The translations under genes were made by a program, and so were the position numbers. Below the pieces are notes generated by a model. The model was not told the origin of the DNA and searched no databases. It was given only the letters and a program-made list of their open reading frames with translations. DNA of 64,000 nucleotides, from NCBI GenBank assembly GCA_028023455.1, contig JAQFVV010012531.1, positions 1,056,001 through 1,120,000 of the forward strand, in the 5' to 3' direction. Source of the DNA: Epiperipatus broadwayi (taxonomy: Eukaryota; Onychophora; Udeonychophora; Euonychophora; Peripatidae). Positions 34,151 through 43,285 of the stretch are shown piece after piece (within the stretch, counting starts at the first letter, position 1; every line of letters begins with the position of its first letter).

Positions 34151-36118
34151 TTATTAAATATATATATTCAATAGGTATCAATATAATTTGGATTGATACA
34201 CTGAGTGTTGATGCACTATTATATACTAAACACACAGTCGTAATAGGATCCAGATTCACGATTGGTGAAACGGAAGTGTTATAAACTTATTAACATTATT
34301 ATTATGGTTTACTTTAGCTTGCGATTAGATTTATTATCAATATGTCTATTACAGTTAATTTATTATTTCCAGTATTAATTACACTGTTTAAACAATATTC
34401 ATTTATCTAATTAGTCATACTAACTAGAATTGTAAAAGTCAATCCGAACACAGTAAATATTTATAACTTTTACGAAAAAAAAGAAAAACAATTCCTATAT
34501 TATACATTTTTATTCATTTAGAAATATAAATCAACATTTTATACCTGCTTTCCACGACGTCAGTTTTTTTTATTGTACTTTATTTAGCTTTAATGATGTT
34601 TTAGACTATTGGAGATTTCTTTTTGTTTCAAATTTGCAGCCATTAATAACTTTATTATCTTGGTTTCCACACCTTCGCGGTAAATTAGCGACGATGTCTC
34701 TCTGTTAGCGGCCAAACGATCATTCCAATCAATAAATTCCAGATGCTACATTTTTTTTGCTTTTTTTTTTTTTAAAGCATCATTTTGGACAAACATGTAA
34801 AATTTTAGATGAAGCGTTGTGGTAATTCAATTTGAACGTAAAGTCAGGTTCTAAAAGGGTTTAAAATCCTAAGTTAACCCTTACACTGCTATAGATTACT
34901 ATTATTGAGTGGATTATTAATTGTAAAAAGTCATAAATCATGTATATTACAGCAATAAAAATGAAATAAAAGTAAATGAGTGTTTAAAATTCAATTTGTA
35001 TCACTATTTTACATAAATTGTGATAAAAAATATTAAAATATGCATCATAAAAATGGTCTGTTTTCTTTATATATACGTGTGTAAATATAACACGTGTTAA
35101 AATATAAAAAAAAAAAACAAGTCTTTATTCTAGCGCTACCTATAGCATGCTTGAGTAGTCAATAATTTCCAAACAATAGTGCATTTAAATCTCCATCCCT
35201 AGATCACTTTTGCCTTTATCAAGAAGGATTTGGGCTTTAACGCTAAAAATAATGTAATTTGCAATTAGCAATAACTTTAACTATATTTTACTATTCAAAA
35301 TAAAAGTCCACAAGTTTTGAATCCACACCAACTTAATTTCAACAGCTGTAAAGGTTTCATTCTGAGTCATATATATATAATTTAGTAATCTGGTCTTTTT
35401 TTTTTAAATTATAAGCAACATCTATCCTCATCCTATTCAGCAACATTAAATCTAGCACATCATTTGATTCTTTGTTTTAAATAATATGTAATAAAAGAAA
35501 TGCAGCTCTCTATTCTAGGACTACTTACAGTAATTCAATAGTAAATTTAAATACTCTGAATAAACCGCTGCACAGGCTCCTAATACAAATGTTGAGAAAT
35601 ATTAGACGTTCCTGAAATACTAAGCCAACAGACAATCAATAAAGATTGTGTGATACCCCCTTGTTTCTTTATCTCCTGGCTAAAAATATAGTTGGGTTCT
35701 TCTTAACTGTAAATGCATCATGACACAGTGATTAAGATGTCTATCTTTGTCATCATAGAGTGACTTATATGGGTCTTGAAAATTTTCAGGTAGCAAGCTT
35801 ACAAAAAGCCAATCAGTTAGTCATTCAATACTGGTTGGTATATAAGCAACAAGCTTTTAATATTTAGAAGGTGATGACTGCAGATTAAACTGGTTTGTCA
35901 AAAGTGAGCTGATACAATGTTAAAAAAAAAAGTGATTACAAATATGATAATTTATTTTTGACGAAGATTTCCTTGAGTTGACTTAAAAAAATTATCATCT
36001 ACCTAAAAAAAATTTCATTCAAATCTTGAACTCAAATCACAAGCAAGATAGTCTAATGCAATAAATACCCCAACCTGCTCTCCAAGTTGGCATGCATATA
36101 TATATATATATGTATATA
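34151..36118. other. Anonymous DNA with one less AT-rich patch
   Basis: The patch 34545-34760 contains phrases such as 'ccacacc' 'ttcgcgg' and 'gttagcggcc' that stand out from the AT-rich background, but no frame is recognised. A SINE-like piece lies at 35725-35800, and (TA)n is at 36095-36126. Confidence 0.45.
35725..35800 (+). repeat. tRNA-derived SINE-like sequence
   Basis: The phrase 'tgacacagtgattaagatg' resembles the A-box region of many animal SINEs (TGGCACAGTGGTTAAG). About 40 bp further 'gggtcttgaaaattt' is in the place of the B box but is poorly conserved. It is a weak, motif-based call. Confidence 0.3.
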
Positions 36119-36211
36119 TATATATGTTAAAATGAAGATTTGCACGGGTTAAATATATAAAATACATATTTTGCGGGTTCATCCGTGTTAAAAACTTTTA
36201 ATATCAATATA

Positions 36212-36249
36212 CTGACGTTTCGACTTGGTCACACAAGCCATCCACAGAG
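36212..36249 (-). ncRNA. Hammerhead-ribozyme-like motif in PLE 3' end, copy A
   Basis: On the minus strand the text ctgtggatgg, a stem ggcttg/caagtc closing a loop, then gaaacgtc lies 85 nt beyond the endonuclease stop. PLE termini are known to carry minimal type I hammerhead ribozymes (core CUGANGA...GAAA...UH with a very short stem III). The match is imperfect: CUGUGGA instead of CUGANGA and one extra base before the stem, so activity is doubtful. The same motif is in copy B. Confidence 0.4.
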
Positions 36250-36335
36250 TTATAAAAAGGTAGAAAGACGGTTGTAGAGGCGCTACAATCACTGGTTTGA
36301 ATAAAACATTAAAAATCCCACCAATAGCAAAAATG

Positions 36336-37169
36336 TTAAATTTGAGAATGTTTTTTAAAGAAATCTTTCCAAATAGGAGGAAGTTTGCACGTATCATTTC
36401 GCTTATTGATACAATCTGGCCTTTTAAGTATCTCAATGGCTTCTCTGATTTTGCATTGGTAGAGATTATCACATCTGGATATGATCCTGGCACTAGAAAA
36501 ATCTATTTTATGACCTGAATCTATAGTATGGAGTGAGAGTGCTGATGATGATGAGTGTTGTTTAACTGCATTAGCATGCTCATCTCTCCTAACACTGATG
36601 CGACGATTACTCATACCTATGTAAGAAGCTTTACAATTTTTACATGAGATTTGATAGACACCATGAGATTCAAGAGGGATTGAATCCTTAGGCTTGGTTA
36701 TTATATTGCTGATCTTTTGATGAGCAGAAAATGCTGTATCTATATTATAGCGTTTTAATATACGTCCGATACTGTCTGTAGTTCCTTTTACATATGGAAC
36801 ACAAATCCTAATAGCTGACTTATCATCTTTTTGTTTCCTATTTTGTCTATTTTGGGCTTGAAATAAGGCTTTTTTTATAAATTTGTAATTATAACTATTT
36901 GCTAATAAAACACTATTAATATGATTTATTTCTTCTTTCATATGTGTGTCATCTGAAAGGTTAATTGCTCTATTTAAAAGAGTTTTGGCTACAGAAACTA
37001 TCTGAGTTGGGTGATGATGAGAATTGAAATGTAAATATCTGTCTGTGTGTGTATCCTTTCTGTAAATAGAAAAAGATAAACTATTTGGTGTTCTGGTGAC
37101 TAGAACATCAAGAAAAGGGAGTTTTCCATCAGACTCTGTCTCCATTGTAAATTTAATATGAGGATGCAT
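36336..37169 (-). CDS. PLE RT tail plus GIY-YIG endonuclease (277-codon open frame, partial)
   Basis: The frame opens just after the RT catalytic box. It starts with HIKFTMETESDGKLPFLDVL, the conserved segment after RT motif C (GxLPFLDxxV). A connector with basic ALFQAQNRQNRKQ follows, then around residue 165 ESHGVYQISCKNCKASYIGM, in which the GVY and YIG strands of a GIY-YIG nuclease flank a CxxC pair, then RRISVRRDEH with the catalytic-type arginine helix. It ends LPPIWKDFFKKHSQI and a stop. The nuclease would nick target DNA to prime reverse transcription. This part is intact, but the upstream RT (37170-37400) is broken by at least one frameshift. The 5' ATG is internal to the polyprotein, not a real start. 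Confidence 0.85.
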   Translation of the reverse strand: MHPHIKFTMETESDGKLPFLDVLVTRTPNSLSFSIYRKDTHTDRYLHFNSHHHPTQIVSVAKTLLNRAINLSDDTHMKEEINHINSVLLANSYNYKFIKKALFQAQNRQNRKQKDDKSAIRICVPYVKGTTDSIGRILKRYNIDTAFSAHQKISNIITKPKDSIPLESHGVYQISCKNCKASYIGMSNRRISVRRDEHANAVKQHSSSSALSLHTIDSGHKIDFSSARIISRCDNLYQCKIREAIEILKRPDCINKRNDTCKLPPIWKDFFKKHSQI

Positions 37170-37400
37170 ATTATTTAAATGTAAGAAAAAATCATCTAAT
37201 GTATTTTTTCCATGTTGCCATATGACAAAAGTGTCATCTATGTATCTGAGCCAAATGAGAGGTTTTAAAGATGATGATTCTAAAGCACGAGTTTCATATA
37301 TTCCATGAATAAATCAGCTATTACTCCTGAGATAGGTGAGCCCATAGGGTACCAAAAACTTTCTGTAATGCTGCCATTGATACAAAATATGTTTTAAGAG
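37170..37400 (-). pseudogene. PLE family B reverse transcriptase motifs B and C (frameshifted)
   Basis: On the minus strand one frame gives MGSPISGVIADLFMEY (motif B, where the glycine-serine-proline is typical of the PLE palm). After a shift of frame near 37300 the text continues RALESSSLKPLIWL then RYIDDTFVIW (motif C with the two aspartates, about 37225-37255). It runs directly into the 36336-37169 frame. The preceding sequence (a NGSIT-like segment) is already decayed, so fingers and the N-terminal block are absent. Confidence 0.8.
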
Positions 37401-37524
37401 ATTTTAATCAAACAATAAAAATATTTACTTTAAACAGAAAAAATGAAGTTTTAATTTTTAAAGTGGGTTGGGTTTAATCTCCAATGGTCTCTATTAGACT
37501 TTTAAATAGAGAATTAACCTTTAG

Positions 37525-38104
37525 ATGACACACATCTGAAAGAAGAAATAAATCATATTAATAGTGTTTTATTAGCAAATAGTTATAATTACAAATTTAT
37601 AAAAAAAGCCTTATTTCAAGCCCAAAATAGACAAAATAGGAAACAAAAAGATGATAAGTCAGCTATTAGGATTTGTGTTCCATATGTAAAAGGAACTACA
37701 GACAGTATCGGACGTATATTAAAACGCTATAATATAGATACAGCATTTTCTGCTCATCAAAAGATCAGCAATATAATAACCAAGCCTAAGGATTCAATCC
37801 CTCTTGAATCTCATGGTGTCTATCAAATCTCATGTAAAAATTGTAAAGCTTCTTACATAGGTATGCTAATGCAGTTAAACAACACTCATCATCATCAGCA
37901 CTCTCACTCCATACTATAGATTCAGGTCATAAAATAGATTTTTCTAGTGCCAGGATCATATCCAGATGTGATAATCTCTACCAATGCAAAATCAGAGAAG
38001 CCATTGAGATACTTAAAAGGCCAGATTGTATCAATAAGCGAAATGATACGTGCAAACTTCCTCCTATTTGGAAAGATTTCTTTAAAAAACATTCTCAAAT
38101 TTAA
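37525..38104 (+). pseudogene. GIY-YIG endonuclease with a 37-bp deletion (PLE family B, copy B)
   Basis: The frame follows copy A (RTDSI, PYVKGTTDSIGRILKRYN, ESHGVYQISCKNCKASYIGM) as far as about 37863. There 37 bp that encode the arginine helix in copy A are missing, which shifts the frame; the old frame resumes as HANAVKQHSSSSALSLH and ends at the same stop. Since the helix after YIG supplies catalytic residues in GIY-YIG nucleases, this copy is inactive. Confidence 0.85.
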
Positions 38105-38190
38105 CATGTTTGCTATTGGTGGGATTTTTAATGTTTTATTCAAACCAGTGATTGTAGCGCCTCTACAACCGTCTTTCTACCTTTTTATAA

Positions 38191-38228
38191 CTCTGTGGAT
38201 GGCTTGTGTGACCAAGTCGAAACGTCAG
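38191..38228 (+). ncRNA. Hammerhead-ribozyme-like motif in PLE 3' end, copy B
   Basis: The same candidate as in copy A, on the plus strand: ctgtggatgg, six-base stem ggcttg with caagtc, then gaaacgtc. Flanking bases 'ataact' before and 'agtata' after could form stem I. The core has the same departures from consensus. Confidence 0.4.
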
Positions 38229-38317
38229 TATATTGATATTAAAAGTTTTTAACACGGATGAACCCGCAAAATATGTATTTTATATATATATATTAAAAGC
38301 ATAAAAATAAAAATCTT

Positions 38318-38904
38318 TGTCAAAAATAAAATAAAATTACAGTTATTAAAGCTTTACTTTTATTATTAGAAGTAACGGTCCATAATAGGCTATATTATTT
38401 CTCCTTTAATTTGTTCAGTTTATATTATTTGGAAGAGGAAATTATTATTTAAAAAAATTGTTTATATTTAAAGTTATTTGATAGATATGTGGATGATTGT
38501 TTGTTAGTAGTTGAGAATGATAAATTGAAAGAATTGGTAAATGAGTTTGTTTTGATCCTTCTATAAAATATGTGGTAGAAGTAGGGGGCTTAGATTTTGT
38601 TAAATTAAAATTTTTCGATCTATTGGTGATTAGAAATGTAAACACTAATTGTTTGGTATGTAGGCATTATGTTAAGAGTAAAAAGTTAAGTCTATAATTA
38701 AACCTGATAGGTATCAATCTGTATCTCATAAAGTAACTGCTTTAAAAAAATTATTGTTATAGAAATAAGAGATTAAATAATTCTAGTGGGGTAGCTTTAT
38801 TTCAGAAAGATCAATTTTATAAAAATTATTTGAGTGTTGGCTACTCAGATAAACTTGTTAAAAGTGTTTTATTTAATAGTAATAATATTTGTAATGATGT
38901 AAAG
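38318..38904 (+). mobile_element. Penelope-like element family A, third copy, part 1 (plus)
   Basis: From 'gtcaaaaataaaataaaat' on, the text follows 8389-9000 of the 7-9.6 kb PLE, with a deletion of about 45 bp after 38369. It includes a RT motif B remnant and RYVDDCL (about 38480-38510, catalytic YVDD), the FFDLLVIRNV segment (38610) and the connector up to 'gtaatgatgtaaag'. Frameshifts break it. It resumes at 41360 beyond the hAT. Confidence 0.85.
38895..38904. repeat. Direct repeat flanking the hAT insertion (left copy, tgatgtaaag)
   Basis: The ten bases tgatgtaaag occur here and at 41360-41369. The uninterrupted relative at about 9000 has them once, so eight or so of them are the target-site duplication. 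Confidence 0.85.
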
Positions 38905-41359
38905 TAACCACCCACAGATCCACAGTAATTGTGATTTATAAAATAGGGAAGTAACTTTACTTTATAAAATTTATAAAGAAGAGTTACAAGCTAAAGGATA
39001 AAATAATAAATACTTACCAAATACTTTATGTTGGACTTTCATTAAGTTTGGCAGAATAAATCTTTATAAAACAACTTATTATAGTTAAATCTATCTTTTT
39101 ATTCATAGTTTGTATACTTAGAAGCATGAAGTCTGATGAAATTATATTTAATTAATTAAATTATTAATGAGATCCCTAATGCTGATACTGCCAAACTAAA
39201 TACTGGATATCTGGCTCAATTTTTGCAAGGAAGAAACAAAGGTCTCTCTTTTGGAAATATTCAGGCAGTTTCTTTCTTTGGTCATAATATGATTAACAGC
39301 ACTAAAGCCTGATTCCACAAGATATGAGGTAGGGAAAAGTATCAATAAATTGAATATCACTTTCCACATGTTTGGATATAAGGCAGGCATTTTTTTATTT
39401 TGCTATAGGTTTTCATATCCACCACTATCAAATTTATGTTTATTTTCTTCATCATATCTAATTTCCAACAGTTCTTCTTGGTGAGTTGTAGCAGCCTTTT
39501 CAAAATTTGCAGTAAAAGGATTTTTCATCCAGTCATACACCTTCAATTTCAAATTATCTTTCAAATCATTTTTCCATGTCCAATTTAAGTTAATTGAGGT
39601 GGCTACTGAATCTGTCAATATCCTCTGGAGTTACATAATCTTTTATAGATGATAATTCAGGAAACTGATGAAATTCTCTCTTTAATAGATTATAATGAAG
39701 TAGTTCAAGTTTGTCAATAAATAAGGACAAAATACTTTGGCAACCTATAAAAGTTTTATTAGTTCCTTGAAGCTGCAAATTGACATCATTAAATCTTTTG
39801 AAAATATCTGCCAAATAAAAGGCACCATTCTTTACTGTTTTTAACTGTTGACACAGATTGCTCTCATAATTACTTTCAAAAAACTGTATAAGACTATCAT
39901 ATAATGCTACAAAATGAGCCAAAGATGTGCCATTTGACAGCCACCAAACTTCTGTGTGCAAAAGTAATGTATTAAAATCTTCATTATTGTCCTGGCAATG
40001 CTATCAAAAACATTCTATCATTTTTTGCATTGGATTTGATCTTGTTTATGGCTCAAATTATTATAGTTAATGATGAATGGGGACTTGTACTTAGATGTTT
40101 TCCTACAATTATGCTGTGTGCACCACCCAATAAATACATAAAACATTTGGCACTTCTTCAAATAAGCAACAAATCCACGATAGCAGCCTAACACTGATGG
40201 TGCTCCATCAGTAGCACATGCAATATTATTCAAAGGAATATTCTTTTTTGTAAAGTATGATTTCACAGTATTAAAATAGATAATCCTTTTTTATCTGTAA
40301 TGAGATTAATTGCGAATAGCATTTCTTCTCGTAATGTATTATTTTCATTAAAATAATGTACATATACCATCAATAAAGTATTATTATCTTCAATAGTAGA
40401 CTCATCCAATTGCATGGAAAATGAAGAGTTTGGAGAATACTTATAAGTTTTTTTCCAACATTAATTGCAATTTCTTCAATTTGTTGCTTTACTGTGCTAT
40501 CGCTTAGGGGCAATATTTTTAAAATTGCAGATATATTTTGATGCATTCCTGTTGAGATAAAATCTTTTATAGAAAGTATTATTACAGTTTCTCCAATATT
40601 ATAGCTTTTATCACTTTTTGCAATTAATTGTGAAATGTGATGATTGTTGAATTTGAATTTTTTTATATATTTCCCGAAAACATTCAATGGGTTTGTCCTT
40701 ATCATTTGGACGCTTTGTAGAAAGATGTTCTCACAATCAACTTGGTTTCAATTGTCCCATTGGATAATGTTTTATAACACAATAAACACATTGGGTGTTG
40801 CTTATTTACAACAGATTCTACGAAACCCATCTTTAGATACTCTGGTAAATAGCCATGAGCGTATTTCTTTTTTTGAAACAATAGCTCACAATATTTCATA
40901 ATACTTTGTTTGAAGCTGTAGTCATATACTCACTCTCACAAATCTAATGGCATACTGACCAATGCAACCACAAACAAAAGAGCCTGCACTGTAAATTGTC
41001 ATCTGTGCATGCTTCTCATGCATCGTGGATTGGGTTTGGGAGGGGGGGGAGATGCACAAGCTATTCTGGGCCAAGACACTTTTGTTAATGGTTGCACTAT
41101 AGCGCCATTTAATTTCACTTATATAATGTGAACTAAACTTATGTGCAGGAGATACAAATAGTATATTTTCAGAAATTTAAATTGTCATGGGGAATTTTAT
41201 GAAAACCTAATGAAAATGTTTTTAAATAATACTATGAAATTTTTTAAAAAAATCAATTAAATTTTAAAAAAAGAAAGTGCTTCAGTAGCATACAAAACCC
41301 CCTACTGCCCACCACGAAGGCTGGAACACCCATTAGTGGACAATAGAGATCAGGTTGAC
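38905..41359 (-). mobile_element. hAT transposon (ZBED/Buster-type) inserted in a PLE
   Basis: A 2.45-kb insertion with a hAT transposase on the minus strand, flanked by the duplicated target. The terminal inverted repeats are hard to see: the left begins 'taaccaccca' and the right, reversed, begins near 'gtcaacctga', sharing only AACC. The right 400 bp (40905-41359) are untranslated and contain a G-run at 41039-41050 and 'ccccctactgcccacc'. Confidence 0.85.
39190..40899 (-). pseudogene. hAT transposase, ZBED5/SCAND3-like, broken
   Basis: Six successive minus-strand frames form one protein of about 560 residues. From the N terminus: a BED-type finger start (YLKMGFVESVVNKQHPMCLLCYKTLSN, 40899-40702); a helical block ending IPLSD-like LPLSDSTVKQQIEEIA (40705-40370); ACATDGAPSVLGCYRGF (40266 on, the RNase H-fold DxA-type catalytic segment); HTEVWWLSNGTSLAHFVALYD with LADIFKRFNDVNLQLQG (39961-39590); WMKNPF (39618-39403); and LFPTSYLVESGFSAVNHIMTKERN (39390-39196), the hAT C-terminal dimerisation signature. 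Frameshifts and stops separate the pieces, and the second half of the BED finger is missing its HxxxH helix in frame. The enzyme would cut and paste the element but is now inactive. Confidence 0.85.
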
Positions 41360-41990
41360 TGATGTAAAGGATAAAGAAAAATACGATTTTATTTCTTTGC
41401 CATTTAAATTGTTTTCTATAAAATTGTATGTAAATATAGTAATTTGTTTGAAAATAAGAAAATTGCTTGGAAAATGGGTATTACTTTGAATAATTTATTA
41501 AATAATACAAAGGAAATTTTTGATAGAAAGACTATTCCTGTAGTAGTGTATATTACTCCTTGTTTTTGTAAGAAGGTATATATAGATCAGAGTAATTTGA
41601 GTTTAAATGAAAGAATAAAAGTTCATAAAAGTAGAGTTTGAAATAAATATCTTAGTTTGGTTTATATGTCCATGAAAAAAATATAAGCCACACTATTAAT
41701 TTTGATGAAACTAAGGTTGTTTTCTTTGAGAAAAATGAAATAAAAAGAAGAATTAAAGAATCTTTATTATTAAAATTTTATGATTCTAAAGCAATTGGCT
41801 TATTTAAAAGTTTTTTTAATATTAAGAGTGGATGGAAGATTAGTGGAATTGTAAATGATGTTTAGTTTAAATATGTTATTTTGTAGTTCTTTACACTTGA
41901 GAAGTCTGCTTGTAGCAGTGAAACCAGTGGTAGTGTTTTAGAGTTTATTTTCTTGGCTAGTCTGCTTGAGTTGTGAATTTGGGATAATTG
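41360..41990 (+). mobile_element. Penelope-like element family A, third copy, part 2 (plus)
   Basis: From the second copy of 'tgatgtaaag' the text resumes the PLE connector exactly where part 1 stopped (GIY-YIG and 3' UTR follow). The open stretch 41444-41641 reads NNTKEIFDRKTIPVVVYITPCFCKKVYIDQSNLSLNERIKVHKSR, retaining the VYI.Q strand that is lost in the 7-9.6 kb copy. The 3' UTR with 'gagaagtctgcttgtagc' ends near 41990. Confidence 0.9.
41444..41641 (+). pseudogene. GIY-YIG endonuclease core fragment (PLE family A, third copy)
   Basis: A 65-codon frame with the nuclease core: VVVYITPCFCKKVYI, then LSLNERIKVHKSR. It is closed by a TGA at 41639 just after the arginine helix, where the relative at 9270 reads through. 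The remainder of the domain follows in other frames up to about 41860. Confidence 0.75.
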
Positions 41991-42928
41991 TGATATATAT
42001 TACTGAAAAGTTCAAATCAAGAGATCATCAGACAATTATGATTGCTTAATATCCATAAGTGTTTTGAATGCCGGCTGAATAATTTTTTTTTTTTTTTTTT
42101 GCAGTTTCTAACAGTCTGTAGATTTTTCCTGGCAACTGGCTCATGTAATTTACCATTCAATATTGATTAGTAATCAATAACTAATTATTCTTAATTAGAG
42201 AATGAAATAAATAAAAACTGCTCAAATCTCATCACCTACTAATTGTAAAGACTATTGAATGTTGTCTCTTTGCTGCATTTTTATGAAAGCTGATGAAAAG
42301 ATGAGTTGTTTAATGGCTGATTTAGTTTAGTAGTATCATACATAAAAAAGAAATGCTAATGATCAACAAACATGTGTTTCATTATCCATTTAACTGATGT
42401 AAATTTTTTAAAGTAATTTTTGTTACCCTATAGACAATTAGCAGTTTTAAAGTATAAACTATTTTAGCAATCTGATTTTTTTGTAATTTTTGTAGCTCTT
42501 ACTCTACTTTATATTTCATTATATCATCCATTATTCATCTTTAATATGGCATGGCACCATTTTTTTCTTCAAGGTGGAAAACATTTATATTTATTTGCAC
42601 TGTGAGGAATATATGAATAGCAAAATGAAAATATGTGTAGCTAAGCAGTACAAGATGGGGGCAATCTGTTTATGTTAAATTATCTTGTAATACAGTAAAT
42701 ATAGCACTGCACATAATATATGTAATAATTAATTGTTGCCAGTTGTGGTATTAAACACAGTAGACAGGTAAGTTTGATTGAAAATAAATACAAGCTTTAC
42801 AATTCACATAGGTTGCACTTAGTATATAAATATCGAGCTATCAATATGGGTATTTCAAGACTCTAACTTATCTGAGCAGCAATGGTTGTATGTGAAATAC
42901 ATGAATCTTAAAGACAAAAAAAAAACAT
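41991..42928. other. Anonymous AT-rich DNA
   Basis: A poly-T tract is at 42084-42101. No gene is recognised. Confidence 0.5.
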
Positions 42929-43285
42929 CACATGATCACCATTTCTTATGCTTGCTTATACCTGTATGACTATATAAGTTAATGAGTTTGGATTGAAAAT
43001 ATTAAGGTGTTTTCAATTTAAGACTCATAGTTTTGTAGTTAAGTAGAAATAAAAGGTGGCTGCTGGAGGGTTGCATTAAATCCTAAGATCTAGGTGCAGT
43101 GCTCTCAGATCCAAGGCTCCTCACTGATGAAAGCCACAAGCCAGAAACTAGTCTGGGGATCTTGGATGAGTAGGCACTAGATGAGGATTTAATGCATAAG
43201 CCTTATGGCCCCCATTGATTACTCTAGCTTGCAGTGAGTGGCAATACGTATAGTGAGTTTTGCCTGTTTTAATATATTAAAGAGA
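42929..43285 (+). repeat. Dispersed repeat family member (plus)
   Basis: Begins with 'cacatgatcaccatttctta', includes 'ggctcctcactgatgaaagc', 'actagtctggggatcttgg' and 'gattactctagcttgcagtg', and ends near 'gagttttgcctgttttaat'. The same phrases occur at 45537-45742 (plus), in reverse complement at 25298-25546, and more distantly in the 421-bp satellite (300-410). Confidence 0.75.

Larger units (their letters stand above)
36119..37430 (-). mobile_element. Penelope-like element family B, copy A (minus), 5'-truncated
   Basis: On the minus strand this copy holds the RT motif B and C region, the connector, a GIY-YIG endonuclease and the 3' UTR ending near 36119 next to (TA)n. It is distinct from the family at 7-9 kb: the text is different and codon composition is less AT-rich. 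An almost identical inverted copy lies immediately beside it (37498-38290), both with 3' ends outward. The 5' limit near 37430 is where RT-like frames fade. Confidence 0.9.
37498..38290 (+). mobile_element. Penelope-like element family B, copy B (plus), 5'-truncated
   Basis: This copy matches copy A in reverse complement from the 'ttttaaatagag' phrase to the 3' end. Arms of nearly 800 bp are almost identical: in the 222-bp overlap around 36297-36518 and 37922-38143 I found one difference. It is truncated upstream, and lacks the RT. Together with copy A it forms a large inverted repeat whose unpaired centre is about 530 bp. Confidence 0.9.

Noticed and set aside
36188-36518. Open frames on both strands over the PLE 3' end (and their twins at 37922-38252)
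   Set aside because: They overlap the endonuclease in other frames. They look conserved only because the two PLE copies are almost identical.
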